64,000 bases of DNA, from NCBI GenBank assembly GCA_001972305.1, contig BDDD01002673.1, positions 1-64,000 on the forward strand, written 5' to 3'. Positions 22,204-33,945 of this stretch are shown piece by piece. The stretch comes from Cephalotus follicularis (lineage: Eukaryota > Streptophyta > Magnoliopsida > Oxalidales > Cephalotaceae). A program made the position numbers and the translations under genes. Under the pieces are notes generated by a model. That model worked only from the letters and a program-made list of their open reading frames with translations. It searched no databases and was not told the origin of the DNA. Every line of letters starts with the position of its first letter. Position 1 is the stretch's first letter.

Positions 22204-22824
22204 AAGGCTCTGTTTAGCCAAACTTTACTGTTTTATATGATTTTCAATCTCATATGGTTTTATCTTCAAATCGATTCCATAGGAAGCCTCCCTAAGGCCT
22301 TGTAGCCTATGGAAATCCTTGTTTAACGCTTTTAGTCTCCAAAATTTACTTTCACATAAATCTTTAAACAAATTCAATAAAAGGGTTTTATAAACGTTCA
22401 AAGGGTTTTATGGAAGTGGATTTCAAAAATGGTTAGGATAGTTCCATTGTGACATCTGGACACGGATATTCTAGTTGGACTTCCTCTACATTGTTTTACA
22501 AACTCCGATAGGGACCAACAAAATGGTTTATGGTTATGGAAAACGGTTTTACAAACGGTTACGGAAATGGTTACGGAAAATGGTTTTATAAATGGTTTTG
22601 ATGGATGTGAATCCTATGTGATACTTTCTATTAGGTCCCTATCATTTCCACGGTAATACGGTTACGGGTTATGGTTATCTTACGGCTATGATTGATGGTT
22701 ACTATTGTTTGAGACCTACGAGATAACCCATTTATAATCTTCGTTTCCATCGTGAGGATTATAAGTGTTAGACCACATCACTGCAGGGTATGGACATATC
22801 TTTAGGGATGGACCAATGGCGCCT

Positions 22825-22970
22825 ACGGGTTATGACAATTTTTACGGCATAACATTATACTACGGGTTATGAGCGTTTTAAAGGAATAACATTATACTAC
22901 GGGTTATGACCATTTTTACGACATAACATTATAATTACGGGCTAGGACCATTTTTACGGCCTAGTATTGA
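22825..22970 (+). repeat. Local tandem repeat in the L6 LTR
   Basis: Three to four units of about 45-48 bp each contain ACGGGYTATGACCATTTTTACGRC followed by ATAACATTATA or a variant. Confidence 0.8.
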
Positions 22971-23239
22971 TGTGGTCAGCGTTATCTCTCCCCCACTCTG
23001 CTACGACTCCAAAAGGGTAGGTAGTCGGTTGCACTACTACCTCAGGCCGGAGGGGCAAAGTGGTACTCAGACCTACAGATAGATTGTCCCCATAGATGCT
23101 TATGGATTGTTCATAGATGTCTGCAGGCCTATGGCCTTTGATGTGTTTAGGACTAGCCAAGTATACCCCCGCTTAGGGACAATTGGTATATCGAAGCTGT
23201 CCGCAATTGGCATTCATGCATATAACATGCCATGCATAT

Positions 23240-23350
23240 ATATAAATATATATATTACATATACTGTTACATACATGACATACTATTATACTGATGCATA
23301 CATTGCATACTGTAATACTGATGCATACATTGCATACTGTTATACTGTTG
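23240..23350 (+). repeat. ATGCATACATTGCATACTG tandem repeat
   Basis: Two near-identical units of about 30 bp (ACTGATGCATACATTGCATACTGTnAT) and a diverged third follow an AT-rich stretch. Probably slippage within the LTR. Confidence 0.75.
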
Positions 23351-24854
23351 CATACATAGCATATAGTATACCTACCCGACTATATGTCATTGACCCATTT
23401 CATTGTAATGGAATGGGTCAGGCCCAGCTGATGAATTGTAGTGGATAAGATTGAGACAGACGGATTTTGGTGGCAGGTTATGGATGACAACAAGATCTTA
23501 TATATGGTTTTGTTTATGGATGCTTATATGAATTGTATAAGTTACTTACAGGGCCTTGTGTATATATAATTAAATTGTATGGATTTGTAATACTTCACAT
23601 GTGTAAGAGACAATACAGAGATATGTTTTATTTCAGCTTTCGACCTGTCGACATGTGGCTGTGCTTATGATGTGTGTTGATGCATTGGATATGGATGGCT
23701 TCATGACCTGAGATATTAGAATGATGTAATTATGAGTTAAGTTGTGGTTGCTGAGGGCTGAGCCCATTTATAACTTGTTGATTCCTCCTTCGTGAGTGTG
23801 GATATATATATTATGTTTTCTTTACAGGGGGCATAAGTCCAATAAATGGATACTACATGCCCGATTTTCGAGAAATTCTAAGAGTTGGAATATTTATGAA
23901 TTGATTATTCCGCTTGCATGACTTTGATTAAAAGTTTTAAATTTTATAGCACTTTTTGGAGAATGGTTATTATTATATGAATGGATTGAAGGGAAGGTAT
24001 ATCACGTGTCGAGTCATGGGGGTTTCCTCACGATCCGGGGCGTGACAGATTAGGCTAGTAGACCTTAAATCTCCATTATCTCTTTGATTTCCATTTTAAT
24101 CCATCATCCATCAAGTCAATAACCCTAACTCATGCATCTAGTCCTAATCTAGCAGTTCATGCCAGCACTGACCAGCAGTTTATAACAGCATAATTCATTA
24201 GTTTATATCAGCAATTCCAATAGTTCATAATAGCATAATCCAGCCGTTCTTATCAGAAGAATACGACAGTTCATCATAGTATAATATGGCAATACATAGT
24301 AACATAAATCAATTAAAGCCGTAATATATGCATGAGTTCAAAGCATATATGTAGAGCCTACCTTGATAATTGTCGAGTTGCAGATCTGGAAGAATTTTCC
24401 CCCCGAAACTTTGATTCGATCCTTCCGTCAGGTTCTACACACTGCTGCGAGTCCAAAGACCCCTTCTTTACTTGATTCCACCCACTGTCTCTTTATCTCT
24501 CTTTCTCTATGAAGAGTTTCGTCAGTGGTGAGGGCCCGCACGCCTTTTCTTCTCTCTTTGACGCCTTGCATCTTTGTTTTCTCCGGTGCCTTACTACTGG
24601 TTCGAGCTCTCTCTCTCTCTCTAGAACCGGAGGCGTTGAATGAATGTGTGGATAAAAAAAAAGCTAAACGGTTTATATATGGACTTGCTTGGGCGGAGGA
24701 ATCCAGAACTTGGTCGCGGTCACTTGAACCCATACACTATCCAGAAACTGATAAAAGGCCGATATGTTAATATCATATACATGCCACGCCATGATACGAC
24801 ACTGTACAATATTATATAAGTACAAGTAATTACGTACAAAACTCGAGGCCTACA

Positions 24855-26553
24855 ACCAAATCAACGATATCACAATAATGAGAAAATAAGTATCACAATC
24901 AAATACAGGACTCAAGTCCAAAATTAGATAATCAACATATCAAAAGGATACAAAAGGGAACATATCACCATCCAAGAAATTCCAAGAACGAGTAAGATAA
25001 GAAAAAGAGACTTTTTAGTCACAAGCACATAGCCACATAACAACAATTTCTATCAATAGATAGATATAATTCAAGATACCAACAATAGGGGTTCAAGTAT
25101 GAAGATACGGGAATGGAATGAATAAAGCAATAGCAAAGGAAAACACGCACACACACACACACACACAGATATATATATATCCTTGGGAGCCAAACGGATA
25201 TAACAACAGAAGGAGAAATGAATATACAAATAATAAACATCTCATATATATATATATGTGGGAGTTCAGTTGAGAGTACTCAATACAGCATTCCGAATAA
25301 ACAATTATGGAATCATCATGTAACAAGTCATATCACATGATGGAATCAAACAATAAGGGCTATCAACAAATCATAGGAATCGATAAACAGGCTATCAATA
25401 AGTCAGGCTTTCAACAAACATAGGAATAGATTTCAAATTAGGCTATCGACAAGACAGACTATCAACAAGTCATATCACAATAAAGAATAACAATAAGGAT
25501 ACATATCCATCATCAATGAATTTCAAGAAAAAATAAGATAAGGGAAGGAAGCATTTTACTAACAATACTAGTGCCAATTATTACCACATAATAGCCCCTC
25601 TAAGCAATGGATTAGTTATTGGATCCTCATCATCATTTGGAAACTCCCCCATCCTTAACCACCTCCTTCACACTGCATAAAAAAAATGTTTTAGTTACAT
25701 CCTACACACCGAAAGCAACAAACTATTGCCATCGGAGCTCCGGCCAGATTCCGGCAATGCCATCAACAACCCCTATATTGGCCGATCTACTCGCCTATGC
25801 TAGCAACTCGCCATGAATCGCCATAAAACGCACAGTAGCTACAAGCGTAGAAGAAAACTCACTGAGTTGACTTAGCGAGTTCCGGTCACAATGCCATGGT
25901 TTCGGTCAGACCATCACTGGCCCCCAAAATCACAGTTCTATGTATATTCACTGTGGACTCGCCATGAATCGCTCCGGCCTAGTTCCGGTGACCTTGCTGG
26001 ATCACTGCTCACGATGCTGCAAGCTCGCAAACCCACGGATATACACGTCTCCACCCGACACTCCCTTTGACTCGCCAAGAATCGACAGTCACAACAGGCG
26101 ATGAGTCCAGCTCGCTGAGTTGACTCAGTGGCAGAAAAACAAATGATTCATGCTGGAAAACACCTAAACTACCATCAAGATGGGCGTAGCTGATCTTAAT
26201 GATGAAAACCTGCTCCACCTGCGATGATGTCGGCGATTGAAGAGACACGATAGAGACGACAAAAACTCGGGGAGAAAAAAGAGAAAAAGAAAGAAGGACA
26301 GAAAGAGGAAGGTTACCATCAGTGGTGGAGGCTCTGACTGGCAAGCTCTCTCTTCCCGACACCGGGCCGATGCCTGCTGCTCCTTCTCTCTCTGTCTCTC
26401 TATTTTCTTCAATGGTGCCCTGGTGCTTTCTCCCTCTCTTTTTTCTTTATTAATTCGGTTTTTTTAACCGATAACTACTAAAATATACTACGACAATCAA
26501 TCATGACTTTACGAAATGCACTTTTCTATTCTAACTGGAACACGGGTGTTACA
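24855..26553 (-). mobile_element. 3' LTR of the L7 gypsy element (outer part missing)
   Basis: On the minus strand the LTR starts TGTAACACCCGTGTTCC at 26553, just after a polypurine tract. It matches the right-hand L7 LTR (37640-38672 plus 41269-41952) as far as 24855, where the L5 element interrupts it. The outer 1.7 kb (equivalent to 35901-37639) is not found left of L5 in the window and was probably deleted. It carries CA/TA microsatellites at 25144-25180, TGAGTTGACTCA modules at 25862-25880 and 26111-26130, and a short CT tract. Confidence 0.87.
25144..25180 (+). repeat. (CA)n(TA)n microsatellite
   Basis: A run of about 11 CA units is followed by TA units. The other L7 LTR lacks the CA run at the matching place (37930-37950), so it expanded in this copy or was lost there. 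Confidence 0.92.
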
Positions 26554-26567
26554 ATTCTCCCCCCCTT
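26554..26567 (-). other. Polypurine tract of the L7 element
   Basis: On the minus strand AAGGGGGGGAGAAT directly precedes the LTR start at 26553. Confidence 0.85.
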
Positions 26568-26589
26568 AAGAAATTTTGTCCCCAAAATT

Positions 26590-28087
26590 TACTCACATCA
26601 TATGTAAAGTGATCTGGGTATTGTCTTCTCATGGATCTATACTGATACTTCCTCAAATTTCTATTAGAGTGTCCAATACATGAGAGAGACTTTAAACGTA
26701 CTTCCTCAACACTGATACATGGAAGTTATCATAGATATATATATACCAGCTATAGAGATAAGTTGATTTGGTAGGATAATGCACCAATACATTGGGTGGT
26801 CTCGAACAGTCCAATGTCATTGGAACTAAGCTTTTCGTGGCTTTCTAACTTAATCACTCTTGTACAATGATGCATGCAGGAACACTTTTTTATCAAGCAA
26901 AAACTTCATATCCACGGGACGTCTAGCTGCATACTCTTCAACCTACTTTGAGCTATCGGTAGGCTCTTACGTATTGCTCTCACCAATGTTATCCTAACCT
27001 GAGTGTACCTTGTGTCGCCAACCCGATAGATACTATTTTAGGCAAACTCGATCAACACTAGGCAAAAATCCCAAGTATTCTTGAAGTCCATGACACGAGT
27101 TCTCAAAACGTCTTCCAACGTCTACACGCTGCTCTCTGCTTACTTTTGTCTAAGGAGGATAAGTTATCAATAACCCAAATCGATAGAAAATAAGTCAATT
27201 TATTGAGTCGATCATAATCATGTCTTTCCTGTGCCTGTGGAAGTCCTGTGACAAAGCTCAACTTAGTACTATTCTCACCCAAGCACGCCTACCTTCGAAG
27301 TTCTAATGGAATCCGGTGCATTTGTGCTGGTATGATCACACCTCAAAGTGGTCTAGATCATAGGTGAGCCAAATCGATAGAAGTGAGCCGTTTGTGTAGG
27401 TCATTCCAATATGACTTATATCAAATCGTACCTTAGCTGTGTCCATGTCGGCCATGTGACGAATTCCATCATGACATGCTGCCACTTCTGCTTGAGAATA
27501 TAGAGTAGCTATAATAGTTTTGAAAATTGTGGTTACTCGGCATTGATATGTTGAACATCTGGTTATCGAAGCTACGATATCTCTTTTCACGTTGTTATAC
27601 CAGATGTGCTCCCTCAAGTTATGATACACTTTGCATTACTAGGATGTATCGCGTAAGATGAGTTATGGCCTTCACAAAAACTTACGTTTGACGGCTTCAT
27701 TGTGAGACACACATAACCTGTCCCCATATATCAGCATTTCATTATCTCAAGTGAGTAGTCGATGTGCTTACGATCTTATCACTGTGCATCACTAATCCAG
27801 TCCTGCAATATCGGTCTCACTCGAAGAGTAGACAGTAGATTTTCATCGCCTGAGGCTGACAAGTTCACGTGCAAGGATCTAACCCCTCTAACAAAAAGAA
27901 TAACCCGTCCAAAGATAAGCAAAAGAAGTAGAAACTTCTTATTCAAGGCATATGTAGCCTTGTTTGCATATCCCTAAGGTATTCGTTGGTGTAATCGTAG
28001 TCCTTAATCATCTTAACTAATCTTCTCTGCTTGATGTTTAAATCTCTAACTCTGGAAATCAATGAAGATTCAACACTCTTCTTCAAA
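26590..28087 (-). pseudogene. Heavily decayed Ty3/gypsy integrase (L7 element)
   Basis: No long frame survives, but short landmarks are in order on the minus strand. An HHCC-like region is at about 27629-27530 (HIWYNNVKRDIVASITRCSTYQ). A catalytic-Glu box resembling WDFCLVLIEFA is at about 27085-27050. An FHVSVLRKYV C-terminal motif is at about 26735-26690. The relic is cut at 28088-28092 by insertion of an L8 element. Decay is much greater than in the nested L8 copy, which agrees with L7 being older. Confidence 0.72.
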
Positions 28088-28092
28088 CAGAT

Positions 28093-30170
28093 TGTAATAC
28101 CCTGTTCGTTCGTGAATGTATTTTTACGGGTTCGTAAATATATTTTTACGGATTTTATCCGTGTTTCAGGTTTTTAATTTTGTTTAATTTTAAAAGTCCG
28201 GTTGCCCTACGATTTGGGTTTATGTGAATTGTGCGGAATGATACCGGTCCGAAATTTGGGTATGTTATGCTATGTTGGGTTTTGTTTATTTTATTTTAAT
28301 CCAAAATTATTTTAATTAAAAACAAATTATTATTCTTTTATTTTAATATTCCTTATTTTCTTTTCATTATTAATTCATTTTATTATTAATTCTTTAATTT
28401 CCTTTTTTCCTATTTTACCAATTTCTTCTACTTTCCTCCCACCTTCTTCTTTCTTTCCAGCAGATTCCTTCTTCCCACTATCAATTCACATGTTAAAGCT
28501 TCTCGTTTTCCCATTTCAAAATCCAGAAAAGTTTCCTTTCTTCTCCCTTTTGTCAAATCATGTCTCCTCCTTTCTCCTTTATTGAGTGCCATTGCCATTT
28601 TATATGATACCTCCATCAGTCTTGCAAGACCACTACCGAATCTGCCCTATTATTGTGCAATAATTTGCTGTATGATTCATTCTTCAAAGTTCAAGAGGTA
28701 ATCTCAACCCTTGATTGTTTCTTTTGGGTTGAATTCACTTAGTTTGATATGTATGTCTAAATATGTTATGGTTTTGTATCCCTCTTTCTTTGTTTCTGTT
28801 CACAGCAGAATAGTGAGTGTGTGCTAGTGTTTCTTCTACTGTTTTTGTGTTCTGGGAATCACTACAGGTCAGTAAATTCATTCCCTTTAATTATAGTTTT
28901 GTTTCAATGGCTTACTTTGAGTTTTTATGCTCTTGGAGTCTTTGAGTCATTGATTCTTGCCTAAACATGTTATCAATGTGTTAGTGATATTGTAAACACG
29001 TTTTATACTCATATATGTGTCACAAACTTGTTTTATAACATCTGTAATCAATTAGAAACAGAATCTGGACATATACATCCATTGTCTTCTTGCTTCCTTT
29101 TTGCAAGTTAAATCACTATCAAGTTGTTTCTTTGTCAAATTTGTGTTTGTAAGTCACCTACAAGTCATATATGATCATATGTTTATGTCCATATGTGTCT
29201 AGTTTAATGTAGAAACCATTTGAACCATTTTCAGTAGCAAATCGTCGAATTTCCAACTGTTCTGTCGCCCAGAACAGTCGGCTGTCTCTGTGGACAGTCG
29301 GCTGGAATGGTTGTGTAGTCGACTGGAGGGAAGAACATAGTCGACTGCCTGCATTTAGGGTTGTGTAGTCGACTGGACCATATGAACAGTCGACTGCCTA
29401 GCCTCCCCAGTCAACTGGAGCCCTGTTTTAGTCGACTGTTTTGCCCTGGAATGTGCTGTTTTCAACTGTTTTGATTCGTTTGATCCCCGAATCGATCCGA
29501 ATCTTTTCCAAACACGGTTAAGAGTCTATTTAATACTTCTTGTGTGTTTTAGACTCTTACGCGTATGATTTTAAATGCCTTTTAGATTGTGTACTTGAAA
29601 GGAGAATTTGTTTTGATCACCTATTCGTAAGAACTTTGTAAGCGCATAAGGTACGGATTTTCTGTTCCTTGGCTATCTGACATTCAAACTGAAACTGTTT
29701 TGCTAAGCATCTTCGTTTATGAAATCAGTGATATTTCATGATTTTAATACGATTCGAATTTAAAAGTTGGTTTGACATTTTAATTGATTCCGACTTTATC
29801 AATACGATATGTTATGATATGATATGTTATAATACTGTTGTGAGCAGTTTTATAATATGTTGTGTGAAAACATATTTATGTGATTTAAGTTGATTTTGAT
29901 AAATCAATTATTTTAATTTAAATACTGAGTATTGTACCCACCTATGGGGCGTATCCATAGGCACGTCGTGGGCCTGGCACGGGGACGTGACACTTCCGTA
30001 GTAGTGTGATTAGACTACGGCGTCTCTGAGTGTATGAACGAATCCCATGAGGTGGATTTGTGGATCCGCTATGTATTATAGAGGCGTATGAATCGATTCT
30101 AGTTTATGTGATCTGAGGTGAATTCAGATATATGGTCCAAGGTGTGAATTGTTTAGTATTCAAACGAAAT
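28093..30170 (+). mobile_element. 5' LTR of the first L8 element
   Basis: Matches 54921-57030 of the second L8 element throughout: start TGTAATACCCTG, the 21-bp palindrome array, the block GTACCCACCTATGGGGCGT, and CATGAGGTGGATTTRTGGATCCGCTATG. Beyond about 30170 the two copies stop aligning, so the LTR end is either replaced or lost. Confidence 0.85.
29277..29436 (+). repeat. Palindrome array in L8 LTR, CAGTCGACTG type, 21-bp phased
   Basis: Six-base cores start at 29277, 29297, 29318, 29340, 29368, 29389, 29410 and 29431. Spacings are 20, 21, 22, 28, 21, 21 and 21 bp. Cores are GTCGAC, GTCGGC or GTCAAC in A/C-AGTCGACTG contexts. Confidence 0.95.
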
Positions 30171-30730
30171 AATTGGTTTTTGTCGGTTTTGCACCGTCAG
30201 AATAGAATTGTATTTTGAATTTTTAAATTGTATAATTCATCAACGCCTTTTGAGTTTTGTATTAAGTCAAGGTTAAATTTTGTATTTTGTACTTTTAGGT
30301 ACATAGTCTGGTGATTTGTATTGTATTCCTAGTGAGAGGATTCCTAGGTTGTGTGTCCCACCAGTAGTGAGTTAGTGTGAGAGGGGGCGACGAGGTCTTT
30401 TGGACGGCGTACCTTTGTTTTTGCGCCGACTCGTTTGGAGTCATGCCTATTCCCTTTATTTTGTCATTTGCCATTAAATTTTTGTAAATATAAGGTTACT
30501 ATTACATTGTCTTTAGAATTTGCCTATTTTGTCAAATTAGTATAAGTTTACTGTTAACGTATAGAAAGCTTTGTTAATGCTTTGTAGCTTTAGTATTAAC
30601 AAATTTTGTATGACTCGGTATATGTATAGTGTATAGTATTTAAAACCGTTCCCTCCGCGATTAAGGTGTACGGGTGATCTTAACTTCACATGCTGTGATG
30701 TGTTCAGTTAAGAGTGTATGTATATAGGCT
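30171..30730. other. Unassigned stretch before assembly gap
   Basis: AT-rich DNA with no credible gene. It does not match the other L8 LTR by eye. It may be the end of a further inserted LTR or a misjoined contig end, since it runs into the gap. Confidence 0.4.
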
Positions 30731-30755
30731 NNNNNNNNNNNNNNNNNNNNNNNNN
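30731..30755. other. Assembly gap (25 N)
   Basis: Twenty-five undetermined bases. The true distance is unknown. The PBS, the gag start and most of gag of the L8 element are missing at this point. Confidence 0.99.
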
Positions 30756-33621
30756 AAATTGATCAACACCAGGTTTGCTGATGTATCTGAAGTGGCTAAT
30801 GCGGCTAAGAACATTGAGCTGGAAAGGGTAGATTTCCAGGCTGCTCGACAGGAGTTTGACAGAAAGAGAAACAGAGGTGATTCTCAAGGGCAAGGTTCTG
30901 GTCAGAATAAGAATAGGAATGGTAAGCGAGGGAAGAGAAGTGATAACCGGGGACAGCAATATCCCGGTAATGACCCGAGGTAGACTCAGGGAGCTGCGGA
31001 TGTTCAGATTGCAAAGTGTGATGTGTGTGGTAGACAGCATCCGGTGGGAGTATGCTATAAGGCTATCGGGGCCTGTTTTATGTGTGGACAAAAAGGGCAT
31101 TTCGTGAAGGATTGTCCTGACCCTCTTGCAAAGGAAAGGAAGAGAAACATTGCAGATCATGGACAACGCAACGTGGGAGGTCGTGTATTTGCTATCACGA
31201 CTCAGCAGGCAGCTAAAGCACCAGGTACAGTTTCGGGCTTTATTTATGTTGGTAACCGTATGGCTTATGTTTTGTATGATACTGGATGGACCCACTCGGT
31301 TGTAGCGAGGTCTTTTGTTCGACATCTTGGGATGTCTTCCTAGTTGCTTGATCCAGCTTTGGTTCTTTCGACCCCTACGGGTTCTTCTGTTGTGATATCT
31401 GAGTGCTTTTATGCTTGTCCTCTTGTTTACGATGATCGGATTCGTGATGCGGATCTTTTTCCTATCGATATGTATGACTTCGATATGATTTTGGGAATGA
31501 ACTGGTTGGATCATCATCGGGCTACGATCGACTGCTATGCTCGGAGGGTTCTGTTTGGGGATGTGAATAGTCCTGAGTTTGTTTTTCAAGGTTCACAGCC
31601 TAGGAGAGAAGTGAAAGTTATATCCGCTTTGAAAGCTCGGAAGTTGGTAGCTAAGGGCGCTGAAGGTTTCTTAGCTATTGTGAAGGATGTCTCAAAGGTT
31701 GAGCCTCGCCTTGAAGACTATCCTGTGGTGTGAGTTTTTTCTGATATGTTTCCGGAGGAGTTACCGGGTTTGCCACCGCAACGGGAAGTGGAGTTTACCA
31801 TCGAACTCATTCCCGCAGCGGCACCTATATCTAAGGCACCTTACAGAATTGCACTGTTGGAATTGTAAGAGTTGAAGGAACAGTTGCAAGAGCTGTTAGA
31901 TCGGGGTTTCATTCGGCCTAGGGTTTCACCGTGGGTGCTCCGGTCCTTTTTGTGAAGAAGAAAGACGGGTCTATGAGGTTATGTATAGACTACAGAGAGT
32001 TGAACCGAATCACTGTTCGGAATAAATACACGCTACCTAGGATTGATGACTTGTTTGATCAACTCCAAGGTGCTCAGTATTTCTCGAAGATCGATTTGAG
32101 ATCAGGATATCATCAGCTTCGGATAAAGGATGAAGATGTGCCTCAAACTGCTTTCCATACTCGGTATGGGCATTATGAGTTTTTGGTGATGCCTTTCGGA
32201 CTCACTAACGCACCGGCAGTTTTCATGGATTTGATGAATAGGGTTTTTCATGAGTACTTGGATCAGTTTGTTATTGTGTTCATAGATGACATTCTTGTAT
32301 ATTCCAAGTCAAAGGAAGAGCATGAAGAACAGTTCCGCATTGTGTTGGGGATTCTGAGGAAGAATCAGTTGTACGCGAAGTTCTCGAAGTGTGAGTTCTG
32401 GTTGGATCAGGTGGCATTTTTGGGTCATGTGGTCACAGCTGAAGGTATTTGTGTGGATCCTGCTAAAGTTGAGGCTATTACGAAATGGCCGAGACCTACC
32501 ACAGTGACGGAGGTTAGGAGCTTCTTGGGTTTGGCTGGATATTATAGGCGGTTTGTGGAAGGCTTTTCCTCTATAGCCTTACCACTAACTCAGCTTATGA
32601 GGAAGGGAGCGAAGTTTGAATGGAATGAAGAGCGAGAAGCAAGCTTTGAGAAGTTGAAGAGTGGTCTTGTGTCAGCACCGATTCTTCGTTTACCATATGG
32701 GTCGGGTGGATACCAGATATACAGCGATGCTTCTAAGAAAGGTTTGGGGAGTGTTCTGATGCAGCACGGTCAAGTGATAGCTTATGCTTTGAGAGAGTTG
32801 AAGCCTTATGAGGTAAACTATCCTACACATGATCTCGAGTTGGCAGCGGTAGTGTTTGCGTTGAAGATTTGAAGGCACTACTTGTATGGAGAAACTTGTG
32901 ACGCTTTTACCGATCATAAGAGTCTCAAGTACATCTTTACGCAGAAAGAGTTGAATATGCGTCAAAGAAGATGGTTAGAACTTCTGAAAGACTATAATCT
33001 GAACATTCAGTACCATCCTGGTAAAGCAAATGTGGTAGCTGATGCTCTAAGTCGGAAGAGTTCTGGGAGTATAGTGGCTTTGCTTACTCAGTCGCAGTTG
33101 ATAGCTGATATGGAACGGATGGATTTGCATTTGTATGTTCGGGGTTCTGAAGGTCGTATTGCTGCGATGAATGTTGAGCCTACTCCTGTATCTCGGATTA
33201 AGACAGCTCAGAGTGACGATGGTGAGCTTTGGGCTTTAGTCTAGAATATTGAAAAAGGTAAGCAATCAGAGTTCCGTATGGATGAGCATGGTGTGATATG
33301 GATGGGTAATCGGTTGTGTGTTCCGTCAGATTCTTCTATCAGAGATGTTGTTTTGTCTGAGGCACACAGTTCTCCATTTTCTATACATCCGGGTTCTATG
33401 AAAATGTATAGGGACTTGAAGAAGAATTTCTGGTGGAATGGGATGAAAAAGGATGTGGCGGAGTACGTTGGGAAATGTTTGATCTGTCAGCAGGTAAAGA
33501 TTGAACACCAGCGTGCTAGTAGTTTGTTACAGCCCTTGGAGGTTCCGTTATGGAAATGGGAAAGTATATCGATGGACTTTGTTACGAGTTTGCCGAGAAC
33601 TTTCAGAAGGCATGATGCTAT
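30756..33621 (+). pseudogene. L8 gag end, protease, RT, RNase H and truncated integrase
   Basis: After the gap: the end of gag with a CCHC knuckle (CFMCGQKGHFVKDC, about 31075-31116). The aspartic protease (about 31180-31560) has its active site changed to DTGW (DTGS in the sister copy). RT follows (31931-32700: [28 protein letters not shown]) with an intact FIDD catalytic box. RNase H (about 32700-33060) has a stop at 32870-32872. HHCC integrase starts follow (about 33355-33500, CLICQQVK), then DFVTSLP. In-frame stops lie at 30981-30983, 31341-31343, 31731-31733, 31866-31868, 32870-32872 and 33241-33243, with a frameshift near 31930. Integrase ends at about 33617 in a fusion to LTR sequence, so two of the three DDE residues are missing. 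Confidence 0.93.
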
Positions 33622-33940
33622 GCAGGTTTTCTGGAGCAGCGGGGGAGAGTGTGATTGAGTGATGACCACCCTGTGTGTTGGATCCTTAGGAGAGTGATCC
33701 TTATGTTATGTTTAGTGGTCTGATACATGGATTTTCATGTTTTATGTTTTAAATTGGAACTGAATTATCTTTTGAGTTTTCCGCAACTACTTAATATGTT
33801 AAATTTTTAAGTTTTCTGTTAAGATATGACTGCCACGTTTTTTGCTGTTTTTGATTAATAAGTGATGTTTATGTTCAGATAAGTTAGTGTTATGCTATGA
33901 TATGACCCTGTGACGACTCCCGCCGTCCGGGGGTGTTACA
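33622..33940 (+). mobile_element. 3' LTR remnant of the first L8 element
   Basis: The last ~319 bp of the L8 LTR match 57350-57664 (GCAGGTT..., AGTGTGATCCTTATG, CCGTCCGGGGGTGTTACA). It is joined directly to integrase codons at a short shared 'ATGC', an illegitimate deletion junction. Confidence 0.88.
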
Positions 33941-33945
33941 CAGAT

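Larger units (their letters stand above)
20726..24047 (+). mobile_element. Solo LTR, family L6, target duplication GATTA
   Basis: Starts TGTAATGCCCCGAATAAC and ends CCGGGGCGTGACA (3322 bp). GATTA is duplicated at 20721-20725 and 24048-24052. The sister L5 LTR keeps the empty site at about 16374-16390 (AGAGAAGAGATTAGGCCG), which proves the boundaries. It contains a (GA)n tract, the GAGTCAACTCAGTGAGTT module and a GTCGACGC array. A repeated block, ACGGGTTATGACnnTTTTACGRCATAACATTATA, occurs 3-4 times at about 22825-22970. No coding sequence. Confidence 0.95.
19987..24854 (-). mobile_element. 5' LTR of the L5 element (3' end deleted), split by a solo LTR
   Basis: 19987-20725 and 24053-24854 match the left LTR from its 15545 equivalent to its end, in the same order. 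The LTR starts (minus) TGTAGGCCTCGAG at 24854. The five bases beyond, ACCAA (24855-24859), fit the uninterrupted L7 sequence (GACCAAATAAACG at 37638-37650), so L5 inserted into an L7 LTR here. The inner end is fused to RT sequence by a deletion. Confidence 0.85.
28093..33940 (+). mobile_element. L8-family Ty3/gypsy element, internally deleted, target duplication CAGAT
   Basis: The element starts TGTAATACCCTG and ends GGGGGTGTTACA. CAGAT repeats at 28088-28092 and 33941-33945. The 5' LTR runs from 28093 to at least about 30170. Then come about 550 bp that do not align by eye with the other L8 LTR, a 25-base assembly gap, gag to integrase, and only the last ~319 bp of the 3' LTR (33622-33940). 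It is inserted inside the internal region of the minus-strand L7 element. Confidence 0.9.

Noticed and set aside
22825-22970. Satellite DNA array
   Set aside because: Only three to four short units within a solo LTR; too few for a satellite.
25019-25326. Membrane-protein-like frames with VCVCVC runs
   Set aside because: Translation of a (CA)n/(TA)n microsatellite; the other L7 LTR lacks the run.
29277-29436. CRISPR-like regular repeat with spacers
   Set aside because: Units are about 10-bp palindromes with about 11-bp intervals inside plant LTRs. There are no long direct repeats, no unique 30-bp spacers and no cas genes.
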